From contig CP136890.1 of assembly GCA_034359265.1 (NCBI GenBank), forward strand, positions 79,943,501 to 80,007,500: DNA of 64,000 nucleotides, read 5' to 3'. Numbering within the stretch: the stretch's first letter is position 1; each line of letters opens with the position of its first letter. Source of the DNA: Canna indica (taxonomy: Eukaryota > Streptophyta > Magnoliopsida > Zingiberales > Cannaceae). This document shows positions 1 to 11,109 of this stretch, piece after piece. Below the pieces are notes generated by a model. That model saw only the letters and a list, made by a program, of their open reading frames with translations, was not told the origin of the DNA and did not search any database. Made by a program: the position numbers and the translations under genes.

Positions 1-290
1 GCGCCGTGACAGAAAGTCGCGTTGCTGATAACTTAGCAACGGATCAGCGACGGCCGCCGCTCGGGCCGTCGCTAAAAATATTATCAGCAACGGTTTTGCC
101 ACAGACCCAGAGCCGTTGCTGATAACATTAATAGCAACGGCCGCTGAGTCCGTAGCAACACCGTTAGTAAAACTCCGTCACTAAGCCGTTGCTGTAGGTC
201 ATCAGCAACGGCTTTCGATACACTTGTAGCAACGGCTTTCCCACGGACGCCCGTGGGAAAGCCCTTGCTGATGACGTATACCTGCAAACA
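1..290. repeat. Left subterminal repeat region of CACTA A
   Basis: About a dozen copies of GCAACGGC/GCCGTTGC in both orientations lie here, at spacings of roughly 15-30 bp, for example around 36-60, 88-118, 134-143 and 181-240. In En/Spm such motifs are binding sites of the TNPA protein; this role is assumed here by family. From 290 to 560 the sequence is AT-rich with CATTCACACAT/ACACACC repeats and is probably the 3' flank of the TNPA-like gene. Confidence 0.8.
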
Positions 291-565
291 GAAAATTTGA
301 AAATTTCAAATTTCCATTGATACATTTATCTGATACATAACTCACACACCCATACCCTCATACACACATTCATTCACACATCACAAACACCTCATACACA
401 TTCATTCACACATCACAAACACACCAAGATATACATCAAAACAATTATATTTATATTGATAATTATCCACGATAGTATAAAAACAATTCAAATGCAAAAT
501 TGAAGTATCAATATCCAAACAAAATAAGTTAAACAAGTTCAATATCCAAACAAAAAATCTCACGA

Positions 566-2101
566 TCACGATGGAGGATGGTCTGGATTATATGGCGGGG
601 TCTGGAGCGCTTGAGTGTACACCGGCGTGGACTGACTCGAGGACGATGGATTAGATGATGCCGAAGAGATGCCTGCTTGGGGATGACCTGACAAGTTGCG
701 TAGCATAGCTTCTATATTCGCCATCGTCTGACTCTGGCGCTCCATCATCTCAGTCTGACGCGCGACCGTCTCCTCTAGTGTCCTTATCCTATTACTATGA
801 TCATAACTGGATCTGGAGGTGGACGGCCGCTCACCAGCGACCGGAGGGGTCGGTGCCCCAAGTGGCCCTAGTACGGCTCGCGCATGACCACTATCTGCGA
901 AGCCATATACGCGGCCATGGTCCCAGCCACCTGCGGCCTCGACCCACGATGCTGCGTCAAAGTCCTCGGGGGTACCCCCGCGCTGCACCACCGTCTGGCT
1001 GTAGGTCTCCTACTCGAGTTTGATTTTTTGTTTAATATTTATCATAAAACTTAAATTATAAATATATAATGAATAATTTAAACAAATATATAATTACCAT
1101 AATGTATGCAGCGCGGTTGTGGATGTACTCCCCCGTCCCATGTGCTCGACGGTGAGTCCGCTCAAACACCGCCATTGGGGAGGGTCGCTGGACACTCCCG
1201 TCATCCGACACCGTCGTCTACATTTACAAAACAAATACATTAATTAGTACACATAATAACAAATAAAATATATAATTAAAAGATATACTTACCATACGGT
1301 TTGCGTGCACTGCAAATGCAACAGAGCCGCCGGTGTGACGCGCTGCTCCCCCCGACATGCGATTTCTAGCCGCATTCCGAGAAACCTCCTGCCATCGATC
1401 CGTCGACCATATCCCCACGAGCTGGTCCCATATATCCGGAGTAATCCAACCGGGGCCGTATCCCCGAGTCTCCGCGATGTTAGTGGTCCCAGCTCGGGCC
1501 ATCGCTTGGGACCGAGCCTGCCCCAGCTGCCCGTTGTACCTTGCTCGGGAAATAGCCTCCCAGGCAGCGTAAATGAAGGGCCTCTGGTCCTCGGCCCATG
1601 TATAGCGAGCCTGCAAAATAATAATATCAGTACCAATATTAATATATCATCATGCATGTAAAAAATAATAATAATACGTGCCTCAAACTCGCGCCATAAC
1701 ATGTCGACGTGCTCGCTAGGCACGTGAGACCACGTAGGCCATGCCCCGTGCATGTATCGTCGAATAGTAGAAGAAATGCTCCTCGGCACTTCTTCTTGCT
1801 CGAACCTGCACAACAAAAATAAATTTTAATATTATATTATGATATAATGAATTTGTAATGATTCATAATTCATGATATATTACCGCTCCCCAATCACGCT
1901 AATCAATCTACGTGACTCTGTGGCTGGTGGAGGCTGCCACCTGTTCGGCCCGCGTGGCCGCCTACGTCTGGATGTACTAGCCTCGGCAGTATCATCCTCA
2001 TGAGGATCAGCAACAGGAGGATCAGCAGCATGAGTAAGTGCTGGAGTCTCACCGATCGGAGACTCCGAAACTCTCCTGCGTCGATAACCACGACCAGACA
2101 T
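566..2101 (-). CDS. TNPA-like / Transposase_24-type protein of CACTA A, five exons
   Basis: Exons, read right to left: 2101-1884, 1805-1682, 1610-1293, 1217-1098 and 1009-566. Together they give 1224 nt, 407 residues and a stop, with no internal stop and consistent phases. Exon 1 starts MSGRGYRRRR and is basic with RRRRPRG. Exons 2-3 carry the conserved core (YMHGAWPTWSHVP, TDRWQEVS, RHTGGS). Exon 5 carries GGTPEDFDAASW, a short coiled coil (LEETVARQTEMMERQ) and a Ser/Pro-rich tail. This matches plant Ptta/En/Spm Transposase_24 proteins, thought to bind subterminal repeats. Intron 2 has a GC donor (GAG|GCACGT); the others are GT-AG. The start codon lies 75 bp after the transposase stop. Confidence 0.82.
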
Positions 2102-2176
2102 ATCTGTCGAACAGACATATAATCAGATTATTGTATAAATAGTAGAGATATATTTAATAAAATATATACTTTACAA

Positions 2177-5100
2177 TTATTCTTCATCATCTGAATAATA
2201 GTCTTCGAATTCTTCTTCTTCTTCTTCCTCTTCTTCCTCTTCTTCATCTTCTTCATCTCCAGCTTCCTCAATTTCATGATCGTCATCATCAGCATATTCA
2301 ACTTCTAATTGAATTGACGTTGTGTCTGCATCCTCGAGTATTGGAATAATACGATCCACAGCAGGAAGATTATCTTCTTGATAAAAACCAGGAGGATCAT
2401 TTTCTCCTACTATCGGATCAATTTTTCCTCTACCTTTTGTCTTACAGACTACACGCCAATCTGCTCTATCTTTATTTCGAGTCGGATACTTCGCGTAATA
2501 TACTTGTTCGGCTTGTGATGCCAATATAAAAGGCTCATTTGCTGCCAATTTCGATTTGTAATTAACCTCAACAAGTTTGTATTTTGGATGAACTTTCATG
2601 CCCCTTTCTGTTGTATCGAACCAATGACATCTAAATAGGATCACTGATTTCAAGCCGAAGTAGTGCAACTCTATCACTTCTTCCACCAGTCCATAAAAAT
2701 TCATATCACATTCAACATAGGTTGTCCCTTTCACGCAGACCCCAGCATTCATCGTCTTCTTTGCAAATGAATATTCAACCGTGTGAAATTTATACCCGTT
2801 AACAAAATATCCGCTATAGCACGACACAAGTCGCGACGGTCCACTAACAAACTCAAATATTTTTTCATCTATTTCAGCTCTGTGATCTTTGCTGTAAGTC
2901 TGAATCCAAGTAGGGAAATCACGATTCCGTAATCTCTCCAATTCTTGATCGTTGTGAATAGAGTATTTTTGCACCATCTCAATGTCAAATATTTCAATGA
3001 ATTGTTCAATCTCTGGACAATTGAGTAATACATACAAGTGTGCCAAATGATACTCTTCATCGCTTAAGTGTCGAGATGGACGAGAACCAAAAGCACGACC
3101 AGAGTGACAAAATATATTTAAACGTCCATCTGAATGTCGAACACCCCCGTCGTCGTTACGTGGAAGACGATCAAATCTTGTCTGTACTGTCGATTCAAAG
3201 TAAAATGAGCAGAATGTTGAAATTTCTTGGATGATATACGATTCAGATATTGATCATTCAACAGCTGCGGTGTTCTTTACTTTTTTCTTCAGACGATTCA
3301 TGTATCTTTCAAATAAGTACATCCAACGATATTGAACGGGGCCACCAACTCGTGCCTCGTATGCCAAGTGTATCGGTAGATGCTCCATCGAGTCAAAAAA
3401 TGCAGGAGGGAAAAACTGCTCCAGTTTGCATATGATTTCAACAATATTATTTTCAAGTGTTGACATATCTTCGACTCTAAGGACATTTGCACAGATGCTT
3501 CTAAAAAACATACTTAATTCAGTCAGCGAACCCCAAATATTATCAGGTAGAAGATCTCGAAATGCGATCGGAAGTAATCTCTGCATGAATACATGACAAT
3601 CGTGGCTCTTCATCCCTGATATTTTGCAATCATCGACGTTCACACATCGAGATAAGTTTGAAGCATATCCATCGGGTAATCTGAGTTCTTTTACCCATTG
3701 ACAAACATCTTTGATCTGTTGTTTATTTAACACATATAGGGCCTTCGGTTTCAAATATCGTCCGTTGACCTCTTGTAACTCCAACTCTGGTCTTTTACAA
3801 AGTATTTTCAGATCATGTCGGGCTTTGACATTATCTTTAGTTTTTCCAGAAATATCCATCACAGTGTTGAAAATATTATCAAACACATTTTTTTCAATGT
3901 GCATGACATCTAAATTATGTCAAATCAATAATGAACTCCAATAGGGCAATTCCCAAAAGATACTTTTTTTCACCCAGTTGTGTGTTTGGCCAAAACCTGA
4001 CACTCTTTCATTGCGACCAAATACTATATCTGGAAGTGCTGAAACACGTGCTAACATTTGTTCACAAGACAACATCGGTGGTGGCCCATCTCTTTCGACT
4101 CTGCCCTTAGTAAATTTATTACGATTCCTTCGATACTGGTGATGAACCGGTAGGAATCGACGATGACAATCAAAGAATGAGATTTTTCGTCCGTTCTGAA
4201 GACTGATTGATTTAGAGTGTTCCATACAATACGAGCAAGAGAGTCGGCCGTGGGTGCTCCAACCCGACAACATGCCGTACGCGGGGAAATCATTGATTGT
4301 CCACAAGACCGCGGCCTTTAAATTGAAGTTTTGCTTCCGATGACAATCATAAGTGACAGCTCCCTCAGTCCACAATATTTTCAATTCATCTATCAAGGGT
4401 CTGAGAAATATGTCAATTTCTTTTCGCGGACCCTTAGGACCCGGAATAATCATCGAAAGATAAATAAATTCATCTTTCATGCACATTGACGGTGGCAAAT
4501 TATAAACTGTCAGCAGCACTAGCCAAACTGAATAAGGAGTTGCAGAATGTCCAAACGGATTAAAACCATCTGTGCACAATCTCAATCTGATATTTCTAGT
4601 ATCCATAGCAAATGAAGGATAACATGTATCCAAATGTTTCCATGCTTCACTGTCAGATGGATGAGTCATTACTGTATCATCACGACTTCTTGCATGCCAA
4701 CTCATGTAGGGGGCTGTCTTTTCCAACATGAATAATCTTTGAAGCCTCGGTGTTAGTGGAAAATACCGAAGCACCTTAAACGGGATATTTTTCTGTCGGA
4801 CCGATTTCTTCTCCTTGTAACGAGGGTGTTGACATACAGGGCATTTATCCAACTGCACATTTTCTTTATAATATAAAATACAGTTATTTTGGCACGCGTG
4901 TATTTTTTCGTACCCAAGCCCCAATTTTCTCATTAGCTTTTTAGTCTTATAAAAAGTAGGCTCAAACTTGTTATCAGTAGGCAGCATTCCATTAATCAAT
5001 CCAGCAATCCGATCATACGCAACTCCGCTGATATTACAATCGGCCTTGATGTTTAAGAGCTGTGTCATTGCTGAAAACCTAGTGTATTTAGGACAATTCT

Positions 5101-5671
5101 CATACAAAGGTTCATCGGCAGCTTTCAACATCTCGTAAAATTCTGCAGCTTCTTTATTCGGTAATTCAATCTCTACCGCAGCCCCTACTTCTGTGATGTC
5201 AACCACTGTAGTATCTGGTGGGACTGATGTCTGAAGAACTGGCCGATCAACATTATCATTCAGGCGGAATTGACCCCCAAGACTATCAAGTATCATAGTT
5301 CTATAGGGATTACATTGACCGGATGAAGAAGCACCAGCAGAGGAAGATTCACCATATGTCTGAACGACAGGATTGCTCGACGTCCCGACTTCGCGTGACT
5401 CCCCGTGACAAGTCCATAGAAAATATCTTGGTGCAAATCCTTTGCAATATAGATGCAGAGTGACAGTCTCCCGATCCAAAAATCATCCATTTGAACAAAT
5501 GCGGCACGGACATCGGATTTGATCACCCATGCTAACGAAATTCCGATTCGAATAGGCGAAATTTAGGAAGTACGTTACGCCTAATCGAAGCTCATTCGTT
5601 AAAGCTCCACGATCAAGACGTCGGTACATCCAACTTCGATCAGCCGACATGATTCTGTCAATCAATGACAA
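2177..5671 (-). pseudogene. TNP2-like CACTA transposase of element A, three nonsense codons
   Basis: A single frame of 1165 codons starts MSLIDRIMSADRSW. In order it has a Transpos_assoc-like N-terminus (about residues 1-85, Cys-rich CPCRICSNG), a Cys-containing block CPVCQHPRY (about 277), the Transposase_21/tnp2 core with blocks DGFNPFG (368), NDFPAYGMLSGW (460) and HIEKNV (591), DUF4218 (SHDCHVFMQRLLP, about 689), DUF4216 (ELHYFGLKSVILFR, about 1001) and a Glu/Asp-rich tail. In-frame TGA codons lie at 5485-5483, 3922-3920 and 3256-3254. Relatives read CGA or CGG at the first two sites and a glycine codon at the third. No frameshift separates the parts, so inactivation looks recent. No intron is needed. 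Confidence 0.9.
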
Positions 5672-5731
5672 TTTCTTTGGTTAATGTCTTTAGGTGAGAT
5701 TGTCCTATTCCATTCGGGATTTATGTTATTC

Positions 5732-5907
5732 GTACTGCACTTACGTTTTTATTTTAACTGTTAACTAATTATTCTAAATTTCGACAGCATCTCCCTACAG
5801 TTCTCCGAATATGCATATCATCTGGGCGCGTATCGGAGAACAAGAGAGATGTTGCCGAATTTTAGAATAATTAGTTAACAGTTAAAATAAAAACGTAAGT
5901 GCAGTAC
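5732..5907. repeat. 176-bp hairpin upstream of the transposase (element A)
   Basis: Outer arms 5732-5781 and 5858-5907 pair over about 50 bp almost perfectly (GTACTGCACTTACG with CGTAAGTGCAGTAC). Inner segments (CATCTCCC...TTCTCCGA with TCGGAGAAC...GAGATG) extend the stem to a loop near TGCATATCATCTGGGCG. It lies about 60 bp upstream of the transposase start, inside the presumed transcript leader. Equivalent hairpins are at 9918, 13327, 25037 and 45498. Confidence 0.88.
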
Positions 5908-6123
5908 AAATAACTATATTCCCAAATTGTCCAATCAGGGACAATTCAAGAATTGTACGTCGTATAAAAGATCATCTACTTCTTTTACACGAACATACAA
6001 TTCCCGAACGGATCTAAGGTTTTGCTAAATCATATCCGATTCGTCGATGCGTACGTGAAACATATCAACTCGTCGGATGGATGATTATTTTCTAAATGTT
6101 TCGAGACAGTTCGAGTCCATATT

Positions 6124-6383
6124 GGACGATTTCGGCGCGCGTCCGAAGTGGACGATTCCGGCGCGAGTCCGAAGTGGACGATTTCGGCGCGAGTCCGAAT
6201 TGGACGATTCCGGCGCGCGTCCGAAGTGGACAATTCCGGCGCGCGTCCGAAGTGGACAATTCCGGCGCGAGTCCGAATTGGACAATTCTGGCGCGCATCC
6301 GAAGTGGACGATTCCGGCGCGCGTCCGAAGTGGACAAACCGGCGCGCGTCCGAAGTGGACGATTCCGACGCGCGTCCGAAATT
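6124..6383. repeat. 26-bp minisatellite in the leader of CACTA A
   Basis: About ten head-to-tail copies of a 26-bp unit, consensus GACGATTCCGGCGCGCGTCC + GAAGTG, vary at GACGAT/GACAAT and GCGCGC/GCGCGA. It occupies the same place in E (about 7 copies), B, C and D (decayed). The open frames across it are artefacts of a repeat without stops. Confidence 0.9.
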
Positions 6384-6499
6384 AATCTAAACCCTAATAA
6401 TTAATCTAACAAATTAAACAATTAATCTAAACAATTAATTAACAATTATAAAACAATTAATTAACAATTATAAAACGATATAAAAAATATATATAATTA

Positions 6500-6640
6500 T
6501 AAATTCCGGCGCCGGAGTCCACCCTCCGGCGCCGGCGTATAGTGGCCGGACACACTGTCCGACCACTGTAGAAGGTCCGGCGACGGCCATAGGCCGACCA
6601 CCGCCGGCCGAAACCTAGTGAAGAGCCGGCCGGCCGATAA
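6500..6640. repeat. GC-rich palindrome cluster near the promoter of CACTA A
   Basis: It holds successive inverted repeats: TCCGGCGCCGGAG facing CTCCGGCGCCGG, GGCCGGACA facing TGTCCG, and the CGGCCATAGGCCG block. The same cluster is better preserved in E at 44851-44978. Confidence 0.7.
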
Positions 6641-6736
6641 ACATAACTGAACAAGACGGCAGCAGCGGCAGCGGCGGCGAGAGCAGCGGCGGCGGCAGCA
6701 GCGGGAGGAAGAAGGGTCGGGCGCGCGACTGGTGCC

Positions 6737-6746
6737 CTATATAAAC
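6737..6746 (-). promoter_or_regulatory. TATA box of CACTA A transcription unit
   Basis: On the minus strand the sequence reads GTTTATATAGG, just inside the right subterminal repeats and followed by a GC-rich leader. The same arrangement is at 44658-44664 in E and, weakened, in B (near 10846). Confidence 0.55.
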
Positions 6747-7051
6747 TTATCAGCAACGGCTCGCTCGCCCGTTAGAAAGCCGTTGCTGATAAGTTATCAT
6801 CAGCAATGGCTCACTTATCCGTTAGCAAGCTGTTGCTGACAATTAAAAAAGCAGCAACGGCTCGCCTTTCCGTCAGAAAACCGTTGCTGATAATTAAAAT
6901 AATCAGCAACGGCTCGGTTTTCCGTTAGAACGCCGTTGCAGATACAGATATCTGCAACGGCTCGGGCGGCCGTAAGAATGCCGTTACAAATAGCAATGGC
7001 TTGAGCGGCCGTTGCTGATAGCCGTTGCTGAAGATCAAGTTTCTAGTAGTG
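6747..7051. repeat. Right subterminal repeats and terminus of CACTA A
   Basis: Repeated CAGCAACGGCT...CCGTTAGAAAGCCGTTGCTGAT pairs about every 50-60 bp end at TTTCTAGTAGTG (7051). The next three bases are CCC, a candidate target duplication whose partner would lie off-window. Confidence 0.8.
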
Positions 7052-7352
7052 CCCGTCACTAAGCCGTTGCTGATGATGTGAACTTGGTAACGAAAAAATT
7101 TCAAATTTCAAATTTCCATTGATACATTGATACATTATCTGATACATAACTCACACACCCATACACTCATACACACATTCATTCACACATCACAAATACA
7201 CCAAGATATACATTAAAACAATTATATTTATATTGATAATTATCGACAATAGTATAAAAACTATTCAAATACAAAATTGAAGTATCAATATCCAAACAAA
7301 ATAAATTAAACAAGTCCAATATCTTAGTAACAAAGTAAATATAAAAAAAATC

Positions 7353-8893
7353 TCACGATGACGATGGAGGATGGTTTGGATCATATGGCGGGGTCTGGAG
7401 TGCTTGAGTGTACACTGGCGTGGACTGACTCGAGGACGATGGATGAGATGATGCCGAAGAGATGCCTGCTTCGGGATGACCTGACATGTTGCGTAACATA
7501 GCTTGTATATCCGCCATCATCTGACTCTGGCGCTCCATTATCTCAGTCTGACGCGCGACCGTGTCCTCTAGAGTCCTTATTCTGCTACTGTGATCATAAT
7601 TGGATCTAGAGGTGGACGGCCGCTCACCAGCGACCGGAGGGGTCGGTGCCCAAAGTGGCCCTAGTACGGCTCGCGCATGACCACTATCTGCAAAGCCATA
7701 TACGCGGCCATGGTCCCAACCACCTGCGGCCTTGACCCACGTTGTTGCGTCAAAGTCCTCGGGGGTGCCCCCGCGCTGCACCACCGTCTGGCTGTAGGTC
7801 TCCTACTCGAGTTTGATTTTTTATTTAATATTTATCAAAAAACTTAAATTATAAATATATAATGAATAATTTAAACAAATATATAGTTACCATAATGTAT
7901 GCAGCGCGGTTGTCGATGTACTCCCCCGTCCCATGTGCTCGACGGTGAGTCCGCTCAAACACCGCCATCGGGGAGGGTCGCTGGACAGTCCCGTCATCCG
8001 ACACCGTCGTCTATATTTACAAAACAAATACATTAATTAGTACACATAGTAATAAATAAAATATACAATTAAAAGGTATACTTACCATACGGTTCGCGTG
8101 CACTGCAAATGCAACAGAGCCGCCGGTGTGACGCGCTGCTCCCCCCGACATGCGATTTCTAGCCGCATTCCGAGAAACCTCCTGCCATCGATCCGTCGAC
8201 CATATTCCCACGAGCTGGTCCCATATATCCGGAGTAATCCAATCGGGGCCGTATCCCCGAGTCTCCCCGATGTTAGTGGTCCCAGCTCGTGCCATCGCCT
8301 AGGACCTAGCCTGCCCCAGCTGCCCGTTGTACCTCGCACCGAAAATAACCTCCCAGGCAGCGTAAATGAATGGCCTATGGTCCTCGGCCCATGTAAAGAG
8401 AGCCTGCAAAATAATAATATCAGTACCAATATTAATCATCATGCATGTAAAAATAATAATAATACGTGCCTCAAACTCGCGCCATAACATGTCGACGTGC
8501 TCGCTAGGCACGTGAGACCACGTAGGCCATGCCCCGTGCATGTATCGTCGAATAGTAGAAGAAATACTCCTCGGCACTTCTTCTTGCTCGAACCTGCACA
8601 ACAAAAATAAATTTTAATATTATATTATGATATAATGAATTTGTAATGATTCATAATTCATGATATATTACCGCTCCCCAATCACGCTAATAAATCTACG
8701 TGACTCTGTGGCTGGTGGATGCTGCCACATGTTCGGCCCGCGTGGCCGCCTGCGTCTGGATGTACTAGCCTCGGCAGTATCATCGGCATGAGGATCAGCA
8801 ACGTACAGGAGAATCAGCAGCATGAGTAAGTGTAGGAGTCTCATCGATCGGAGATTCCGAAGCTCTCGTGCGACGATAACCACGACCAGACAT
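7353..8893 (-). pseudogene. TNPA-like gene of CACTA B, frameshift and stop
   Basis: Same five-exon layout as in A. Exon 5 (to 7353) is open and begins MVQRGGTPEDFDA. Exon 1 has a 4-bp insertion in the CCTGT|ACGT|TGCTGATCC stretch near 8806, which breaks the MSGRGY frame. An upstream ATG at 8910 in another frame would re-enter the correct frame after it. Exon 3 contains a TAG (GCTAGGTCCTAGGCG, near 8300) before MARAGTTNIGETRG. The GC donor after exon 2 is retained. Confidence 0.82.
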
Positions 8894-8968
8894 ATCTGTC
8901 GAATAGACATATAATCAGATTATTGTATAAATAGTAGAGATATATTTAATAAAATATATACTTTATAA

Positions 8969-9858
8969 TTATTCATCATCATCTGAATAATAGTCTTCGA
9001 ATTCTTCCTCTTCTTCATCTTCTTCATCTCCAGCTTCCTCAATTTCATGATCGTCATCATCAGCATATTCAACTTCTAATTGAATTGACGTTGTGTCTGC
9101 ATCCTCGAGTATTGGAATAATACGATCTACAGCAGGAGGATCATCTTCTTGATAGAAACCATGTGTCATATCAAGTATCAGCTCATTTTCTCCTACTATC
9201 AGATCAATTTTTCCTCTACCTTTTGTCTTACAGACTACACGCCAATCTGCTCTATCTTTATTTCGAGCCGGATACTTCGCGTAATATACTTGTTCGGCTT
9301 GTGATGCCAATATAAAAGGCTCATTTGCTGCCAATTTAGATTTGTAATTAACTTCAACAAGTTTGTATTTTGGATGAACTTTCATGCCCCTTTCTGTTGT
9401 ATGGAACCAATGACATCTAAATAGAATAACTGATTTCAAGCCGAAGTAGTGCAACTCTATCACTAAAGACTATCAAGTATCATAGTTCTATAGGGATTAG
9501 ATTGACTGGATGAAGAAGCACCAGCAGAGGAAGATTCACCATATGTCTGAACGACAGGGTTGCTCGACGTCCCGACTTCGCGTGACTCCCCGTGACAAGT
9601 CCATAGAAAATATCTTGGTGCAAATCCTTTGCTATATAGATGCAGAGTGACAGTCTCCCGATCCAAAAATCGTCCATTCAAACAAATGCGGCACGGACAT
9701 CGGATTTGATCACCGATGCTAACGAAAATCCGATTCGAATAGGCAAAATTTAGGAAGTACGTTAGGCCTAATCGAAACTCATTCGTTAAAGCTCCAAGAT
9801 CAAGACGTCGATACATCCAACTTCGATCAGCCGACATGATTCTGTCAATCAATGACAA
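8969..9858 (-). pseudogene. Deleted TNP2-like gene of CACTA B (N-terminus joined near DUF4216)
   Basis: The N-terminal 131 residues (MSLIDRIMSADRSW to NPYRTMILDSL) are intact, including the CGA codon that is TGA in A. A deletion then removes the tnp2 core, DUF4218 and the start of DUF4216, and the frame stops at the junction. Beyond it a 164-residue frame carries ELHYFGLKSVILFR and the acidic tail. At the transposase level this makes B a dependent, non-autonomous copy. Confidence 0.85.
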
Positions 9859-9917
9859 TTTTTTGGTTAATGTCTTTAGGTGAGATTGTCTTATTCCATT
9901 CGGGATTTATGTTATTC

Positions 9918-10093
9918 GTACTGCACTTACGTTTTTATTTTAACTGTTAACTAATTATTCTAAATTTCGACAGCATCTCCCTACAGTTCTCCGAATACGC
10001 ATATCATCTGGGCGCGTATCGGAGAACAAGAGAGATGTTGCCGAAATTTAGAATAATTAGTTAACAGTTAAAATAAAAACGTAAGTGCAGTAC
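9918..10093. repeat. 176-bp hairpin of CACTA B
   Basis: Same length and almost the same sequence as 5732-5907, with arms starting GTACTGCACTTACG and ending CGTAAGTGCAGTAC. It is retained despite the internal deletion. Confidence 0.85.
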
Positions 10094-11109
10094 AAATAAC
10101 TATATTCCCAAATTATCCAATCAGGGACAATTCAAGAATTGTACGTCGTATAAAAGATCATCTACTTCTTTTACACGAACATACAATCCCCGAACGGATC
10201 TAAGGCTTTGCTAAATCATATCCGACTCGTCGATGCGTTCGTGAAACATATCAACTCGTCGGATGGATGATTATTTTCTAAATGTTTCGAGACAGTTCAA
10301 GTCCATATTGGTAAATTCCGACACGAGTCCAAATTAGACGATTTCGGCAAGAGTCCGAAGTGGACGATTCCAGCGCGCGTCCGAAGTGGACGATTCCAGC
10401 ACAATGCCGAAGTGGACAATTCCGAAATTAATCTAAACCCTAAAAATTAATCTAAACCCTAATAATTAATCTAATAAATTAAACAATTAATCTAAATAAT
10501 TAATTAACATATAAATAAAAAAATAAAAAAATAAAAATCTACTCTTTCCGGCGCCGGAGTCTGATGGACTTCGGCGCCGACGTACAGTGTCCGGACAGTG
10601 TGTCTGGATAATGTACAAGATCCGGCGGCGGCCATCGGCCGACCGCCGCCGGCCGAAACCCTAAAAATAGGGTTTTGGTCGGATTTCCTGCCAGCCGCAA
10701 CGGGAAGAGACGGCCGGACGGTGATGAATACCTGAAATCGGCGGTCGAGGACGGACGGCAGCGTCGGCAGCAGCGGCGAGAGGTGGGAGGAGGAGACGGC
10801 GGCGGCAGCAGCGGGAGGAAGAAGGGTCGGGCGCGATCTGTGACCTTTATAAACTTATCATCAACGGCTCACTCGCCCGTTAGGAAGCCGTTGCTAATAA
10901 GTTATCATCAGCAACGGCTCATTTGTCCGTTAGAAAGCCGTTGCTGATAATTAAAATCATCAGCAACGGCTCGCGTGTCCGTTAGAAAGCCGTTGCAGAT
11001 ACAACATATCTGCAATGGCTTGAGCGGCCGTAAGAATGCCGTTGCAAATAGCAACGGCTTGAGCGGCCGTTGCTGATAGCCGTTGCTGAAGACTCAATTT
11101 CTAGTAGTG

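Larger units (their letters stand above)
1..7051 (-). mobile_element. CACTA (En/Spm) element A, nearly full length, left end off-window
   Basis: The right end reads ...TTTCTAGTAGTG, the complement of a CACTACTAGAAA terminus. Both ends are packed with subterminal copies of CAGCAACGGCT / AGCCGTTGCTG. Comparison with the complete relative at 44350-48426 shows that base 1 lies roughly 115 bp inside the left terminus. Genes run right to left: promoter near 6740, a long leader with minisatellite and hairpin, TNP2-like transposase (5671-2177), then the TNPA-like gene (2101-566). The right end abuts the interior of element B with no unrelated flank, so A probably sits inside B. It would be the autonomous type were the transposase not broken by three stops. 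Confidence 0.9.
7052..11109 (-). mobile_element. CACTA element B, internally deleted, left end off-window
   Basis: The sequence is closely similar to A throughout, ending in TTTCTAGTAGTG at 11109. It begins at a point equal to about base 174 of A (CCCGTCACTAAGCCG), so its first roughly 280 bp are absent here. Relative to A it lacks about 2.6 kb of transposase core, joined at 9463. It keeps the subterminal repeats, hairpin, decayed minisatellite and leader palindromes. The ORF at 10675-10947 is leader sequence, not a gene. Confidence 0.88.

Noticed and set aside
1903..2118. 71-codon ORF starting MSVRQICLVVV before TNPA exon 1
   Set aside because: Out-of-frame reading of exon 1. It only becomes interesting in B, where the 4-bp insertion links this start to the true frame.
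6124..6383. Short regular repeats resembling a CRISPR array
   Set aside because: The 26-bp units are contiguous with no unique spacers, and this is a plant genome; it is a minisatellite.
6030..6404. Overlapping frames of 66-102 codons on both strands
   Set aside because: They arise because the minisatellite has no stops in several frames. No conserved protein.
10675..10947. 90-codon ORF with Arg/Gly-rich sequence in CACTA B
   Set aside because: It overlaps the leader palindromes and TATA region and lies in the orientation opposite to the element's genes.
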